A DNA stretch of 64,000 nt from Desulfofundulus kuznetsovii DSM 6115 (GTDB taxonomy: Bacteria > Bacillota > Desulfotomaculia > Desulfotomaculales > Desulfovirgulaceae), in contig NC_015573.1 of assembly GCF_000214705.1 (NCBI RefSeq), positions 1,015,001-1,079,000 on the forward strand. Direction: 5' to 3'. Shown piece by piece: positions 36,335 through 45,231 of the stretch. The first letter of the stretch is position 1. Each line of letters opens with the position of its first letter. The notes beneath the pieces were generated by a model. The model was not told the DNA's origin, did not search any database, and worked only from the letters and a program-made list of their open reading frames with translations. The position numbers and the translations under genes are program-made.

Positions 36335-37546
36335 TTGCTGTTATTCAGAAAGAAAAGTGAGCCGGGTACATCCAATACCTTCAATTCGGCTGATTTGCTT
36401 TTTGGGCTTAGCGTAGGTCGTTTCATTATGGCACACACAGATCTCCTGGCCCTGTGGAGCCGCTTGAGGGCAAATGAAGCGGCCCGCGAGGCGGAGGTTC
36501 AGGCATCGGGTTCTCAAGAACTCTCTGCCACTATCGAGGAAGTCAATGCTTCCGTGGAAGAATCGGCTGCCGCTCATCACCAAATGAAACAGCTGGCAGA
36601 GGCCAATCGCTCGGCACTGGCGGAGATGGACAGGCTTTTAAAAGCTGTGGCTACCGGTATACAGTATATGAGAGACCAACTGAATGAAGTAAGTCAGCGT
36701 TTTAATCAGGTCAACCAGATTGGCGAAGAAGTTGCGGAGATTGCAGAACAGACCAACCTCCTGGCACTGAACGCTGCTATAGAAGCTGCCCGGGCTGGCG
36801 AACACGGGCGTGGTTTTGCCGTAGTAGCCGAAGAAGTAAGGAAGCTGGCGGGAAAAACGAAGGATGCGGTAGGGACTGTGAAAGAATTAACTGCAGAAGT
36901 GGGTCAATTATCAGAGTCAGCCAACCGTAGCAGCAAAGAGGTAACGGATTCCTTTGAGGTTTATTCCAGGCAGGTTACCTCTGTAGTACAAAGCATAGAC
37001 GAAAGCATGAAGCAGGTGGAACTTGCAGCCAGCGCCCTCGACGAAATAACCCGGGTCATGAATCAGGTTGCCACTACGACAACAGATCTTGCCCAGTCGT
37101 CCCAGCGGCTTGCCCAAATAACAGCCTTCGGTGACTCCTGTACGGCCAATACCAGCCACATCCGTGAAACCACCCTGCCGGTTCTGGAAGAACTCCTGGT
37201 CGAGATAACTGAGGATACGCCGGTTCATACCCTGGCAGCCAGGCTTTTCGACCATGCCCGGTTTATTAACACTGTAGTGGCGAAAGTTGGAACAGGCGAA
37301 AAGATATCTGATCATACCGAATGCGCCTTTGGGCGCTGGTATATAGGTGAGGGCGGCAGGCAGTTCGGCCACTTGCCTGCCTGGCGGGCTATAGACGAGC
37401 CTCACCGCCTGGTTCATACTGTCGGTGCTGCTCTGGTGAGAGAAGCTCGGGCAGAAGCAGCCGAAGAATTGGCCCAGGCATCCCTTGAACTGCTACGTTG
37501 CTTCGTGGCGCTGAAAAAAGAGATTGCCAAAATAGCCAAAAGTTAA
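36335..37546 (+). CDS. Soluble chemoreceptor with C-terminal CZB (zinc) domain
   Basis: The protein (403 aa) has no membrane segment. A coiled-coil MCP signalling domain ([20 protein letters not shown] at ~145, [11 protein letters not shown]) is followed by a chemoreceptor zinc-binding domain with [10 protein letters not shown], the CAFGRWY motif and a late His (DEPHRLVHT). CZB domains bind zinc and sense hypochlorous acid or pH in other bacteria. It is the last gene of the array region; TTG start behind GGGTGGGG. Confidence 0.92.
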   Translation: MLLFRKKSEPGTSNTFNSADLLFGLSVGRFIMAHTDLLALWSRLRANEAAREAEVQASGSQELSATIEEVNASVEESAAAHHQMKQLAEANRSALAEMDRLLKAVATGIQYMRDQLNEVSQRFNQVNQIGEEVAEIAEQTNLLALNAAIEAARAGEHGRGFAVVAEEVRKLAGKTKDAVGTVKELTAEVGQLSESANRSSKEVTDSFEVYSRQVTSVVQSIDESMKQVELAASALDEITRVMNQVATTTTDLAQSSQRLAQITAFGDSCTANTSHIRETTLPVLEELLVEITEDTPVHTLAARLFDHARFINTVVAKVGTGEKISDHTECAFGRWYIGEGGRQFGHLPAWRAIDEPHRLVHTVGAALVREARAEAAEELAQASLELLRCFVALKKEIAKIAKS

Positions 37547-37749
37547 AAAGAGAAGGACTTAGGTAAAGGAATTGCTTCGGAACCCTATTTCGACCTGGAA
37601 ACACGGCTAAAGATATGGACTTTTGTTATTTCCTGGGTGACGACCTGTACCTGTTTATTGACAGCCGGGTGAATTAAAAAAGATTTCAGCCATCCCAGAA
37701 AGATTAAAAACACCTGGATGGTGCGGGACACGCCCGGCCTTCCAGTTCC

Positions 37750-38085
37750 TTGTGGGGGAGCCTGGTCGTCCTTCAGCCCAAACGCGAAGGTTGTATTTTC
37801 ATTGACGTGGAAAGAATTGTTGACACGGTACGTAGCAACCTGGACAGATTGGACCGGAGATCTTTTGATCGAGAAGTCTACCCATTTGTAAAGCCCCTGC
37901 AAGCGGTAAGCTACCGGCAAGCAAGGACGGATGACAACTTCCTCTCCGGTACGCTGGCCGTTTTCGTGGAAGAGCCTGTAAACTTTTCAAGAAAGGAACT
38001 TAGCTACGAAAAGGAAGCCTGGCCACTAGAGACTACTAGATACAAAAAAGATCGAGTTTTTCCGGCCAAAGACGTTATCATATAG
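37750..38085 (+). CDS. Hypothetical ORF, 111 aa, possibly degraded
   Basis: GTG start. The frame is hydrophilic and rich in Arg/Asp (RSNLDRLDRRSFDREVYPF). It has no recognised motif. A second open stretch in another frame follows directly (38086-38222, ending FKTIVGKTV), which suggests one gene broken by a frameshift. Confidence 0.3.
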   Translation: MWGSLVVLQPKREGCIFIDVERIVDTVRSNLDRLDRRSFDREVYPFVKPLQAVSYRQARTDDNFLSGTLAVFVEEPVNFSRKELSYEKEAWPLETTRYKKDRVFPAKDVII

Positions 38086-38222
38086 TGGTGGAAGCTAAGG
38101 GCACGCCAGATCATCAGGTTAATAATTGAACTAGCTGGGGTCAACAGGCCGGAAGAGGACATGCGTTTCATGGTGAAACCTGCCTATTTGGAATTTAAGA
38201 CCATAGTCGGCAAAACGGTCTG
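38086..38222 (+). pseudogene. Open fragment after the 111-aa ORF
   Basis: No start codon at the border; reads WWKLRARQIIRLIIELAGVNRPEE through FKTIVGKTV and stops. No strong match. It may be the displaced C-terminus of the ORF before it. Confidence 0.25.
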
Positions 38223-38264
38223 AAGTGGCCGGTTTAGTTAGCTAAGAAGGTGGGAGTAATTAGC

Positions 38265-38660
38265 ATGATCAGGCTACGGGGACACCATTTAATTTGCCTG
38301 CACTTCTACCGGGGCGAGGGATATAACCGAGAATTTGTCGAAAACCTGGAAAACGTAATGTGCAGGGCTACGGAGGGCGAGGAAGTAGAGATAGTTCAAG
38401 GCGCGGACGACATCTGCCGGGCTTGCCCAACGCTCCGAGGAGAAAAGTGCGTCGCCAGGCCCGGTGTGGACGCAGAAATCAGGGAAATGGATGCGGAAGC
38501 GGCCGCGTACCTTGGTGTCGAAGTGGGGTCAAAGGTGCTGTGGCATGAAATAAAGGCCAAAGTGATGGAGACGCCCAAAGAGTGGCTGGCGGCTTTCTGC
38601 GAGGGGTGCGACTGGGGAGAAGTATGCGCCGAGAAAAAGAAAGCGTTGGGGCTGGGTTGA
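38265..38660 (+). CDS. DUF1284 domain protein
   Basis: The protein (131 aa) begins MIRLRGHHLICLHFYRGEGY and has paired Cys motifs (CRACPTLRGEKC; CEGCDWGEVC), the pattern of DUF1284. The cysteines suggest a metal or Fe-S site. Role unknown. ATG 38265 follows AAGAAGGTGGGAG; the earlier GTG lies inside the ribosome site. Confidence 0.8.
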   Translation: MIRLRGHHLICLHFYRGEGYNREFVENLENVMCRATEGEEVEIVQGADDICRACPTLRGEKCVARPGVDAEIREMDAEAAAYLGVEVGSKVLWHEIKAKVMETPKEWLAAFCEGCDWGEVCAEKKKALGLG

Positions 38661-38709
38661 ACCGGCTTTTCCCTCTATATAATCATGTTTGCGGTGGGAG
38701 GGATTTATA

Positions 38710-39399
38710 GTGAAGCCGTTTAAAATTTGCGACGGCCTTTACCAGATCGGCGGTCCGGAAATTACCGCCCCGGAGGACTGCTGCGTTTACCTTCTCGACG
38801 GCGGCGGTGAGCTGGCCATAATCGATGCCGGACTGGGCCGCAGTGCCCCCGAACTCATCGGCAACCTAAAGAAGCTTGCCCTTGACCCCGCTTCAGTGAA
38901 ATATCTGGTGGCAACGCACGGCCACATTGACCATACGGGAGGGCTGGCCTATCTTAAGGAAAAATTACAGGCCAAAGTAGTGGCCCACGAGCATGAACTC
39001 CCGGCAGTGGAAGGGAAAAATGTCTCGCTGACCGCGGCAAGTTATTACGGCGTGAAATACAGGCCGGTGGAGGTGGACGTTGTTCTCCGGGGAGATGAAG
39101 AAACCCTGAATCTGGGGGGTCTTAAACTTGTCTTTCTCCATACGCCCGGCCACACCCCCGGAGGAATTTCCCCTTACGTTGACCTCGGAGGGAAAAGGAT
39201 TCTTTTCGGACAGGACATCCACGGTCCTTTTAATCCCGCTTGGGGCTCGGATCTGGCCGCCTGGGAACAATCGATGCGAAGGATTTTGGCTCTCAAGCCT
39301 GATATCCTCTGCGAGGGGCATTTCGGGATTTATCAGCCTTATGAAAAGGTCAAGCGGTACATCGAAAGCTACCTGCAACGCTATCGGGAAAAAGCGTAG
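38710..39399 (+). CDS. MBL-fold metallo-hydrolase
   Basis: The protein (229 aa) carries the metallo-beta-lactamase HxHxDH motif (THGHIDHTGG), the later His in HTPGHTPGG, the Asp in FGQDIHGPF and the final His in CEGHFGIY. It is probably a glyoxalase II or similar hydrolase; substrate unknown. GTG follows GGGAGGGATTTATA. Confidence 0.88.
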   Translation: MKPFKICDGLYQIGGPEITAPEDCCVYLLDGGGELAIIDAGLGRSAPELIGNLKKLALDPASVKYLVATHGHIDHTGGLAYLKEKLQAKVVAHEHELPAVEGKNVSLTAASYYGVKYRPVEVDVVLRGDEETLNLGGLKLVFLHTPGHTPGGISPYVDLGGKRILFGQDIHGPFNPAWGSDLAAWEQSMRRILALKPDILCEGHFGIYQPYEKVKRYIESYLQRYREKA

Positions 39400-39425
39400 T
39401 TTTTGGCCAACGGATTAAATGGAGT

Positions 39426-39788
39426 ATGATGGAAATGTTAGAAGCGCTGATTGCAGCACCCTTGAAAATTCTTCGAAAATATTATAACCCGGGAATTGAA
39501 CTTTACCATCTGCTGGTTGAGCACGGAAAAGCGGTCGTCTGCAAAGCACTGGAAGTGGCGGATAAAGTTAGCTATCTTCACCCGGATCCGAAGTTTCTCG
39601 TCGAAGCCGCCATGCTTCACGATAACCACATGCCCCGTTCGGCTAATTATGAGGATTTGAACAACTGTACAGTACGGCAGTACGGCATTTCTTCTGACAG
39701 GAGACACCGAAGCTCGTCGGAAAAAGAAATGTTGGCCTCGCAGTGTTGTAAAATTTCAGGTATTCTTTGCGTGACAGCATGTAACTGA
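39426..39788 (+). pseudogene. HD-domain phosphohydrolase, 3' truncated
   Basis: Residues 1-65 read as the start of an HD hydrolase (KYYNPGIELYHLLVEHGKAV, then VEAAMLHDN). The HD dyad is in place. After about 39637 the sequence no longer fits the family (a GIGxxG/YxCHG region is expected) and reads into unrelated DNA. The likely full protein was ~190 aa. Confidence 0.65.
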
Positions 39789-39861
39789 GCCGGTTTGTGG
39801 GTAACTGTTCCTGCGGTCGCACGGAGGGGGACAAATAAGTTGTTCGGAGGTCTGTAGCAGG

Positions 39862-40782
39862 ATGACTTTGCCTAAAATCGGCAGAAACGACCCCTGCCCC
39901 TGCGGGAGCGGAAAGAAATATAAGAAATGTTGCCTTGGTCAGAGCAGGAAAAAGCACTGGTCTTTGGATGAGGTCCGCTCTTTTACCACAGAAGAGATCA
40001 TCTTAAAGTTGCGTGACTTCGGAATAAACGTAACCGAAGAAAGCTTTCTTAAAGAAGTCGAAAACTTTTATTCAGCATGCGATTTGGCCGAACATTGGTG
40101 GAAGACCAATAAAGTCACCGCGAAAGGCTACGACCAGGACTTCCCCTGGATGGCCGCCGTTGTCCTGTGGGAAAGATTGGCCCCGTACATTATTAATTCT
40201 GAAAAGCTGGACGACATGATGCAGGAAGGGTACCGTCTCTGCAGCGAAGGAAAAGAGGAAGAAGGCTGCCGGATATGGTTGGAAGTGTGGGAGCACCTGA
40301 AAAAACGTTTTACTCCGGAGATGAAGTCCATCAATGACGCGGAAAAAGTCTTTTCAGGGCTGCAGAGCTTACACAACTGGTGTCAGGACCTGGAGATGGA
40401 ACTGAGTAACGCGGGACTAAAAGGCCCGGTCTTTTATGAGAAGAGGATAGAATACTGCCGGGAGTTTTGCTCTCTGTTTCCGGAAACAAAGAGGCTGATC
40501 ATTGAAAACATGAAGAGGGCGGAAGCGGAATCTTACTTCGCCCTTGGTCTAGTTAAACAAGGAGAAAAAGCTTTTCAGGCTCTGGTGAATGAATTCCCCG
40601 ATTCCGTCTGGGCATATATGGCTGGGGAGACATGTACTGGCTGTTCCGGGACAGCAAGGCCCCGCGCGATTACGACAGGGCGGAGAATATTTTATCGTCT
40701 GGCACTGGAACAAAACGTTGTCGGCAGAGAATATGTCCTGGAGAGGTTGCAGATGCTGGAGGAAGAGAGAACAGGGAGATGA
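39862..40782 (+). CDS. SEC-C motif protein with a scrambled C-terminal segment
   Basis: The frame (306 aa) starts [21 protein letters not shown], a SEC-C zinc motif near the N-terminus. The rest is helical (EEVxx/[14 protein letters not shown]-like). Compared with the duplicate at 55084, this copy lacks one base near 40615 and gains one near 40690, so about 24 residues ([20 protein letters not shown]) are out of frame before the original frame resumes at [15 protein letters not shown]. The protein is probably impaired. ATG follows GGAGGTCTGTAGCAGG. Confidence 0.7.
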   Translation: MTLPKIGRNDPCPCGSGKKYKKCCLGQSRKKHWSLDEVRSFTTEEIILKLRDFGINVTEESFLKEVENFYSACDLAEHWWKTNKVTAKGYDQDFPWMAAVVLWERLAPYIINSEKLDDMMQEGYRLCSEGKEEEGCRIWLEVWEHLKKRFTPEMKSINDAEKVFSGLQSLHNWCQDLEMELSNAGLKGPVFYEKRIEYCREFCSLFPETKRLIIENMKRAEAESYFALGLVKQGEKAFQALVNEFPDSVWAYMAGETCTGCSGTARPRAITTGRRIFYRLALEQNVVGREYVLERLQMLEEERTGR

Positions 40783-41099
40783 TATAATGAAACAGCTGTT
40801 TGACGATATCCGGAATGATGGCTTGGTACGGTTGGTGGAGGATGTGCTGAACCAATCCTCGACGCCCAGGTGCTACATAGAAAAACTGCGTAAGGAGGAG
40901 AGCAATGCAGATACCCGCGTAAGTGTACCTAAAACGGGGCAATCTTGTTTACCAGAGGGGATTTACACCAGAATTCATACTTGACCGGTCCCGGCACGCA
41001 ACTGTTTAAAAGTAGAAAGATACAAGGTGTGTTAGTAGCGGCTTTTACTATTGCTGTCAGCGTGGCAACCATAGTAAAATCTTATGGCTGCAACCAATT
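40591..41099 (+). repeat. Duplicated segment, copy 1 (SEC-C tail plus IS256 remnant)
   Basis: Matches 55084-55737 closely over ~190 bases of SEC-C coding sequence and ~280 bases of IS256-like sequence. This copy lacks the ~145 bases present at 55301-55449 in copy 2. Differences are scattered single bases and indels. Confidence 0.85.
40787..40984 (+). pseudogene. IS256-family transposase N-terminal fragment (copy 1)
   Basis: The 65-aa frame starts MKQLFDDIRNDGLVRLVEDVLNQ. From RNDGLVRLVEDVLNQ on it matches the start of mutator-type (IS256) transposases; a frameshift right after VLNQ destroys the rest. The first seven residues come from the gene behind SEC-C, joined by a deletion. Confidence 0.6.
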
Positions 41100-41182
41100 A
41101 ACCAGTTTTTCGGAGGAATTTCCATTTACACAAAATTATTTACACTCCCGCGCCGGAAAGTGGAATTTATCTCTTTATCTCC

Positions 41183-41785
41183 TCAATACTCTAACAACTC
41201 GTCGGCAATTCGTGCCAAAGTTTGCTGATCTTTTATGTTGGTTACGCGCCTGATTTTGAACTGAGCGCCGTTACACCACCAGTTACCTACTGAGGGGTCG
41301 GTTTCAAACACAAGCTCCTCTTCAAAACGATGCGGTGAAGAGCAAGACACTTTTTGCAATATTTCGTCCGGCAGTTCCAGTTTCAATAAATGGTGGGGCC
41401 ATGCACGGCGCAAATCTAAATTTTTAAGAATATCATTCACGTTCCTCGGTCGGTAGATCCCCGTAATGAAAAGGAGAGGGAAACGAAGATCGACCCCTAA
41501 TTCGCTGCAAATTTCCTTATATCCTGGTCCTCTAGTTATTTTATCCTCGATAACCTTTATTAACAGAAAAGCAAATTTATATTTTCCCTTGTGCTCGAAC
41601 ACGAAATTACCCACGTGTTGAGACTTTTCGTGGTTCCAAACGATGTAATTTGCTTCCTGCCATGCAAACGTATTTTCACCTAGCAGTCGCTCTCTAACAT
41701 AAGCGGTAAAGTCATTAAACAACAAGAGGCAGGTCTTATGAAACATGTCGACGTCCTGCAGAGTTCGTAATAGTTGCTCGTTCAA
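41183..41785 (-). CDS. Hypothetical protein, 200 aa
   Basis: The sequence is alpha/beta with a central FAFLLIKVIEDK and Trp/His-rich end (SVGNWWCNGAQFKIRRV). No family is recognised. It lies 70 bp downstream of the interrupted nuclease gene on the same strand and could be its operon partner. ATG follows GAGGGGGATTTA. Confidence 0.55.
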   Translation of the reverse strand: MNEQLLRTLQDVDMFHKTCLLLFNDFTAYVRERLLGENTFAWQEANYIVWNHEKSQHVGNFVFEHKGKYKFAFLLIKVIEDKITRGPGYKEICSELGVDLRFPLLFITGIYRPRNVNDILKNLDLRRAWPHHLLKLELPDEILQKVSCSSPHRFEEELVFETDPSVGNWWCNGAQFKIRRVTNIKDQQTLARIADELLEY

Positions 41786-41855
41786 ATTAAATCCCCCTCA
41801 CATTATTTTTCAAAATAAGCCGCCCAAATTGAATCAACGATGAAACGTCCCAAAA

Positions 41856-42137
41856 CTAATTGTGATAGAAAACCGCCATGTCGCTACCCGCCAACCCCTC
41901 TATCTCCCAAGCGTAAGTTCTTTGGTACCAGAAAAGGTGGCCCTCAGACCTATCTTTAAGCGCTGGGATCTGTGGCCAGCCGGAGAACATTACATACCCT
42001 TTAAATCGCAAATAAGTTTCCAACAATTGCAGGATCTTGTACTCTGAAGATCCTGGCAGATATTTTCCCTCATCAAGAAGACTCAAAACAAAGGAATAAA
42101 GACTGTACCTTTTTAGCCCCCTAACCATATTGGACAA
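41856..42137 (-). pseudogene. C-terminal part of the interrupted PD-(D/E)XK-like nuclease gene
   Basis: The 93-aa frame is helical (LYSFVLSLLDEGKYL, EYKILQLLETYLRFKGYVMFSGW). It fits the C-terminal half of PD-(D/E)XK proteins that end with a LExKGxxxFxGW-type motif. The N-terminal half lies on the far side of the IS3 element at 43671-44210, and the two read in the same direction. Confidence 0.6.
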
Positions 42138-42182
42138 TTCGACCTAAATTCGTAACATTATTGATAAGGGGGTTAATCTCAG

Positions 42183-42509
42183 ATGACTAGAAACAAGTAC
42201 TCGCCAGAACTAAAAATGCAGGTTGTCAAAGAAGCCATGGAAACGGGCAACGCCTCTATTGTAGCCCGCAGGCATGAAATTTGTCCCACCCTCGTTGGTC
42301 GCTGGGTAAGAAACTATAAAAGATATGGGACATTTCACCCGGTAAAAGAACAAAATAACATGCGGGAAACCTCCTATTCTTCCAGAGAATATAAAACAGT
42401 GGTGCAAGAAAATGAAAAGCTTAAAAAATTGTTGGGTGAAAAAGACCTGGAAATTGCCATTCTCCGTGACCTGCTAAAAAAAACCAACCCACACTTGCCG
42501 ATAAAATAG
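42183..42509 (+). CDS. IS3-family transposase OrfA
   Basis: The protein (108 aa) has a helix-turn-helix (YSPELKMQVVKEAMETGNA, SIVARRHEI) and a leucine-rich coiled coil (ENEKLKKLLGEKDLEIAILRDLL). It ends just after an A8 run (42476-42483) where a -1 shift would fuse it to OrfB. Confidence 0.92.
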   Translation: MTRNKYSPELKMQVVKEAMETGNASIVARRHEICPTLVGRWVRNYKRYGTFHPVKEQNNMRETSYSSREYKTVVQENEKLKKLLGEKDLEIAILRDLLKKTNPHLPIK

Positions 42510-43438
42510 AGGTTGCCAGAAAGTGGATTTCTCTGGGCTATAAAGCATCAATTGTATTGAGAATTATTGGGATTAACCGTTCCACCTATTACTACAGCTT
42601 GCACCGGTATTCCCAACCGAAAAACCGGACCTGTACTGGCGGACGCCCCGAATCCCGCTATACTCTGACGAAGGATAACACAATTATTAGCAACGAACAG
42701 GTAAAGGAATGGATTTGTGAGCTTATCGCCGGCGAAGGTCTCACCTACGGGTATTTAAAACTAACCTACTGCTTGCGGAAAAAATTCAACCTGATAATCA
42801 ATAAGAAAAAGGTTTACCGCCTCTGTAAAGAATTGGAGGTTTTACGGCCCCAAAGAAAAATCAAAAGGAAACATGCGAGAAAATTAGCCCGAAACCGGTT
42901 GGTTACTGCTTCCAACCAACTGTGGGAGGTGGACGTAAAATACGGTTATATTGCCGGGGAAGACCGTTTTTTCTTCATCATGCCCATAATTGATGTTTAC
43001 GACCGCTGTATTGTGGATTACCATATTGGGCTCTCCTGTGAAGCTAAGGATGCCGTTATTACCCTCAAAAGGGCACTTTTCAAGCGGCAGTTACTTGCGG
43101 TGGAAGGAAAGCCGGTAATCCGGTCTGATAATGGACCACAGTTCATTAGCAATCTCTTTGAGGAGACATGCCTGGAGCTAAATATTGAACATGAAAGAAT
43201 ACCCTTTAAAACGCCGAATCTAAATGCCCACATCGAGGCCTTTCATTCGATTCTCGAGGAAGAGTGCCTGTCCCGCCACGAATTCTCCAGTTACGCAGAA
43301 GCGTACAAGACGGTGGCCAGGTTTATCCGGTATTATAACACCGTTCGTATTCACTCAGCTACGCACTATTTGGCGCCGGCGGAATGTTACCAGCTTTTGA
43401 AGAAAAATCAACTGCAACTAAAGCCGGTTAAGCTATAA
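42477..43438 (+). CDS. IS3-family transposase OrfB (made by -1 frameshift)
   Basis: The DDE integrase domain has D in WEVDVKYG, D in RSDNGPQF and E in HIEAFHSILEEE. The frame is open from the A8 slip (reading NQPTLADKIEVARKW...) although the first ATG-type start is at 42557 (MRIIGINRSTYYYSL). The OrfAB fusion is the active transposase in this family. Both frames are intact, so the element may be mobile. Confidence 0.9.
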
Positions 43439-43493
43439 AAAGGCATGTTCCCTGGTGAGCCCTTGAGGGTTTTCCGGGCGGCGCCGCAGGGTA

Positions 43494-43626
43494 GCCTTGA
43501 CGGCCGGGGACCCCGCACGTGGTACAATGGATAGCCGACGGGGCGTGGCTTCTTGTCCATAGCATGTTCCCCGGAGCCGCCCCGTCGGTGGTTTCAACGG
43601 ACCACGTGCGGGGTGGCCGTCAAGGC
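43494..43626. repeat. Large nested inverted repeat inside the IS3 right part
   Basis: Outer arms of ~26 bp: GCCTTGACGGCC...CCCGCACGTGGT (43494-43523) and ACCACGTGCGGGGTGGCCGT-CAAGGC (43601-43626). Inner arms GCCGACGGGGCGTGGC (43534-43549) and GCCGCCCCGTCGGTGG (43576-43591). Not needed for transposase coding; could be a structured RNA, cruciform or a nested MITE. Confidence 0.85.
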
Positions 43627-43670
43627 CGCCGCCTGGGAATGAAATTCTTTAAAATCGTAAGATCGAAAGT

Positions 43671-44210
43671 CTAATTGTCCAATCTTAGGGGGTCAGCCCG
43701 GTACCAGCTCAACCAGTATATTTGGGCTTTCCCTCCGGAAGCTTTCCAACTGATCCAAAGATCCTCGCGAGGCATAACCCGGTGGCCGGTCAGGAAAACC
43801 ACTGCCTTTTCTGCCTTGGGATACTGTTCTACCAGGCCATTCCAGTACCTGTTAAGTTGATCAACCTCCTTGTTTCTTATTACGCCATCCTCTATGTACG
43901 CGCTACCGCTCTTGTCTGCACGATGCTTGACCTCGATGACAAGAACACAGGAACTGCCACAGTGTGTGTTCTCTAGCTTCACTAAGACGTCCGGGATGCC
44001 GCCAGCAAACCCTGTTTTCCAAAAATCAATGCTTTTTACCCGTGTGAAATTGCGTATCTGGTTACTCAAAAGTCGTTTCTCAACACTTATTGCCCGGCCC
44101 AAAAAGGAAATTAATTGCTCATCCGGCAATAAGGAAAGCAAGCCAATAGCCGTTGATGTTAAGACATCTTCCTCAACGCTAATTTTTCCGTCAATCTCCG
44201 CGTAAATCAT
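43671..44210 (-). pseudogene. N-terminal part of a PD-(D/E)XK-like nuclease gene, cut by IS3
   Basis: The 179-aa frame holds GIPDVLVKLENT and, after ~15 residues, LVIEVKHRADKSGS: the D...(D/E)xK triad of the PD-(D/E)XK superfamily. A WLSWY motif near its end joins into IS3 sequence at 43682, and the last residues (RLDN) are IS-derived. The rest of the gene is at 41856-42137. Class of nuclease (defence, repair) is unknown. Confidence 0.7.
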
Positions 44211-44388
44211 AGTTATTGATTCTCCTCTTTTGCATCTCTGCGTTTTGAAAAACCAACACTTCGCTTGTAGCTTTCGTTAAAAGTTAAATGGCGGGCTGAT
44301 TCTTATGTTGGAGCCGCGAAAAACGGCATGGCAAACATTGCGGCTATACTAAAGAAAATATTCACCTCCCTATGCCGTTTACTTCACA

Positions 44389-44703
44389 TCAAGCGCTTTT
44401 CGAACCACCTCCTCTTTTGTCAATGCGGCTACCAGATAGGTGTCCGCTGCCATGATCCTGGACCAACCCGGAGTCCAATTTATCCTTTCCGTTTCCCTGC
44501 AAAAACTCCAGAACAAGTTGCACCCCTTCCCGGCGGGTAGCAACCATCCGGGAAGTTAAATCGGCGCTTTCGTTCAAAAGGGCCTGGTGCTCAGCAGTTA
44601 ACTGACCGGGTGCCCGCAAGCTCCCAAGGGCCTTCTGAATGCCGGCAAGCTTTTTATCTAGAACGATGAGGCGGGTTGCTGCCGTTTGATAGTCAATAGT
44701 CAA
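44389..44703 (-). CDS. Hypothetical ORF, 104 aa (3' part of a split gene)
   Basis: Starts with TTG inside a heptamer repeat, with no ribosome site, overlapping the previous stop (TTGA). Sequence is helical (QALLNESADLTSRMVATRREGVQLVLEFL) with a polar Gly-rich end. Removing two heptamers would fuse it in frame to the 72-aa ORF before it (NKTIDY + QTAATRL). Confidence 0.45.
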   Translation of the reverse strand: MTIDYQTAATRLIVLDKKLAGIQKALGSLRAPGQLTAEHQALLNESADLTSRMVATRREGVQLVLEFLQGNGKDKLDSGLVQDHGSGHLSGSRIDKRGGGSKSA

Positions 44704-44715
44704 TAGTCAATAGTC
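44689..44715. repeat. Heptanucleotide tandem repeat (AATAGTC, ~3.9 copies)
   Basis: 27 bases of perfect 7-mer repeat at the exact junction of two ORFs on the minus strand. Seven is not a multiple of three, so copy-number change shifts the frame. Confidence 0.95.
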
Positions 44716-44918
44716 TTATTCACCAGACCAGACATGGTATCTTGCCATAATATTTTCCAAGTGTCGCCTATTTCCTGCAAAATATTTTCGTAAACATCCT
44801 CCCAGGTTTTGTAAGCCTGCCGCTCGATTTCCAAATCCTTCTCATCATCTTGCTTATCGTCAGTATCCCTTTTTTCTGGAGTCTTCTCTGTCGTCCCTTC
44901 TTCCCCGGCACTATTCAT
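44700..44918 (-). CDS. Hypothetical ORF, 72 aa, acidic (middle part of a split gene)
   Basis: The frame starts with a charged, disordered-looking stretch (EEGTTEKTPEKRDTDDKQDDEKD) and ends in a helix with Trp (TWEDVYENILQEIGDTWKILW). It stops within the heptamer repeat. An alternative view is that it continues the membrane ORF upstream through a one-base change at a C5 run (~44955). Confidence 0.45.
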   Translation of the reverse strand: MNSAGEEGTTEKTPEKRDTDDKQDDEKDLEIERQAYKTWEDVYENILQEIGDTWKILWQDTMSGLVNKTIDY

Positions 44919-44941
44919 TTTTGTATCCGCTAATGCCGGCT

Positions 44942-45205
44942 CTACAGACGAGGGGGCGCGAGTTCTGCCTTCGGCCCTGCCTCTAACTTGGAAGCTGCGG
45001 GCGCCAACGGTGTCTCTACAATTGAAGGCCGCTCCGTAACGGGGCCTTTTGACGGCAAGCCCAAAACCAGGCCGAGAACGAAAACCAGCAAGGAGGAGTA
45101 CCAGAAAGAAGCCAGGGCCATCTTCCAGGGCGATGCGGTGCGAAAACCGGGTACGCGCTTCAGAAAAGACCTTTTCCCTTCCTGGGGAACTTGCTGTAAA
45201 GCCAT
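44942..45205 (-). CDS. Single-TM ORF, 87 aa (5' part of a split gene)
   Basis: Basic N-terminus (KRSFLKRVPGFR), one hydrophobic helix (ALASFWYSSLLVFVLGLVLGL, ~32-52) and a proline/alanine-rich tail. The frame ends at CCCCCTCGTCTGTAG; a one-base shift in the C5 run would continue into the acidic ORF at 44918. ATG lies behind GGGAGGGAAAGATAGT. Confidence 0.5.
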   Translation of the reverse strand: MALQQVPQEGKRSFLKRVPGFRTASPWKMALASFWYSSLLVFVLGLVLGLPSKGPVTERPSIVETPLAPAASKLEAGPKAELAPPRL

Positions 45206-45231
45206 ACTATCTTTCCCTCCCGGAACGATCC

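Larger units (their letters stand above)
42131..43682 (+). mobile_element. IS3-family insertion sequence
   Basis: Two overlapping frames with a -1 slip site, and terminal TGGACAATT (42131) / AATTGTCCA (~43674-43682) inverted repeats of ~10 bp. About 240 bp between orfB and the right end hold a large hairpin. A clean target duplication was not seen. The element splits a nuclease gene on the opposite strand. Confidence 0.85.

Noticed and set aside
42110-43692. CCCCCTAA at both outer flanks as part of longer IS3 inverted repeats
   Set aside because: The spacing to TGGACAATT differs by three bases between the ends, so I kept only the inner repeat as the likely terminus.
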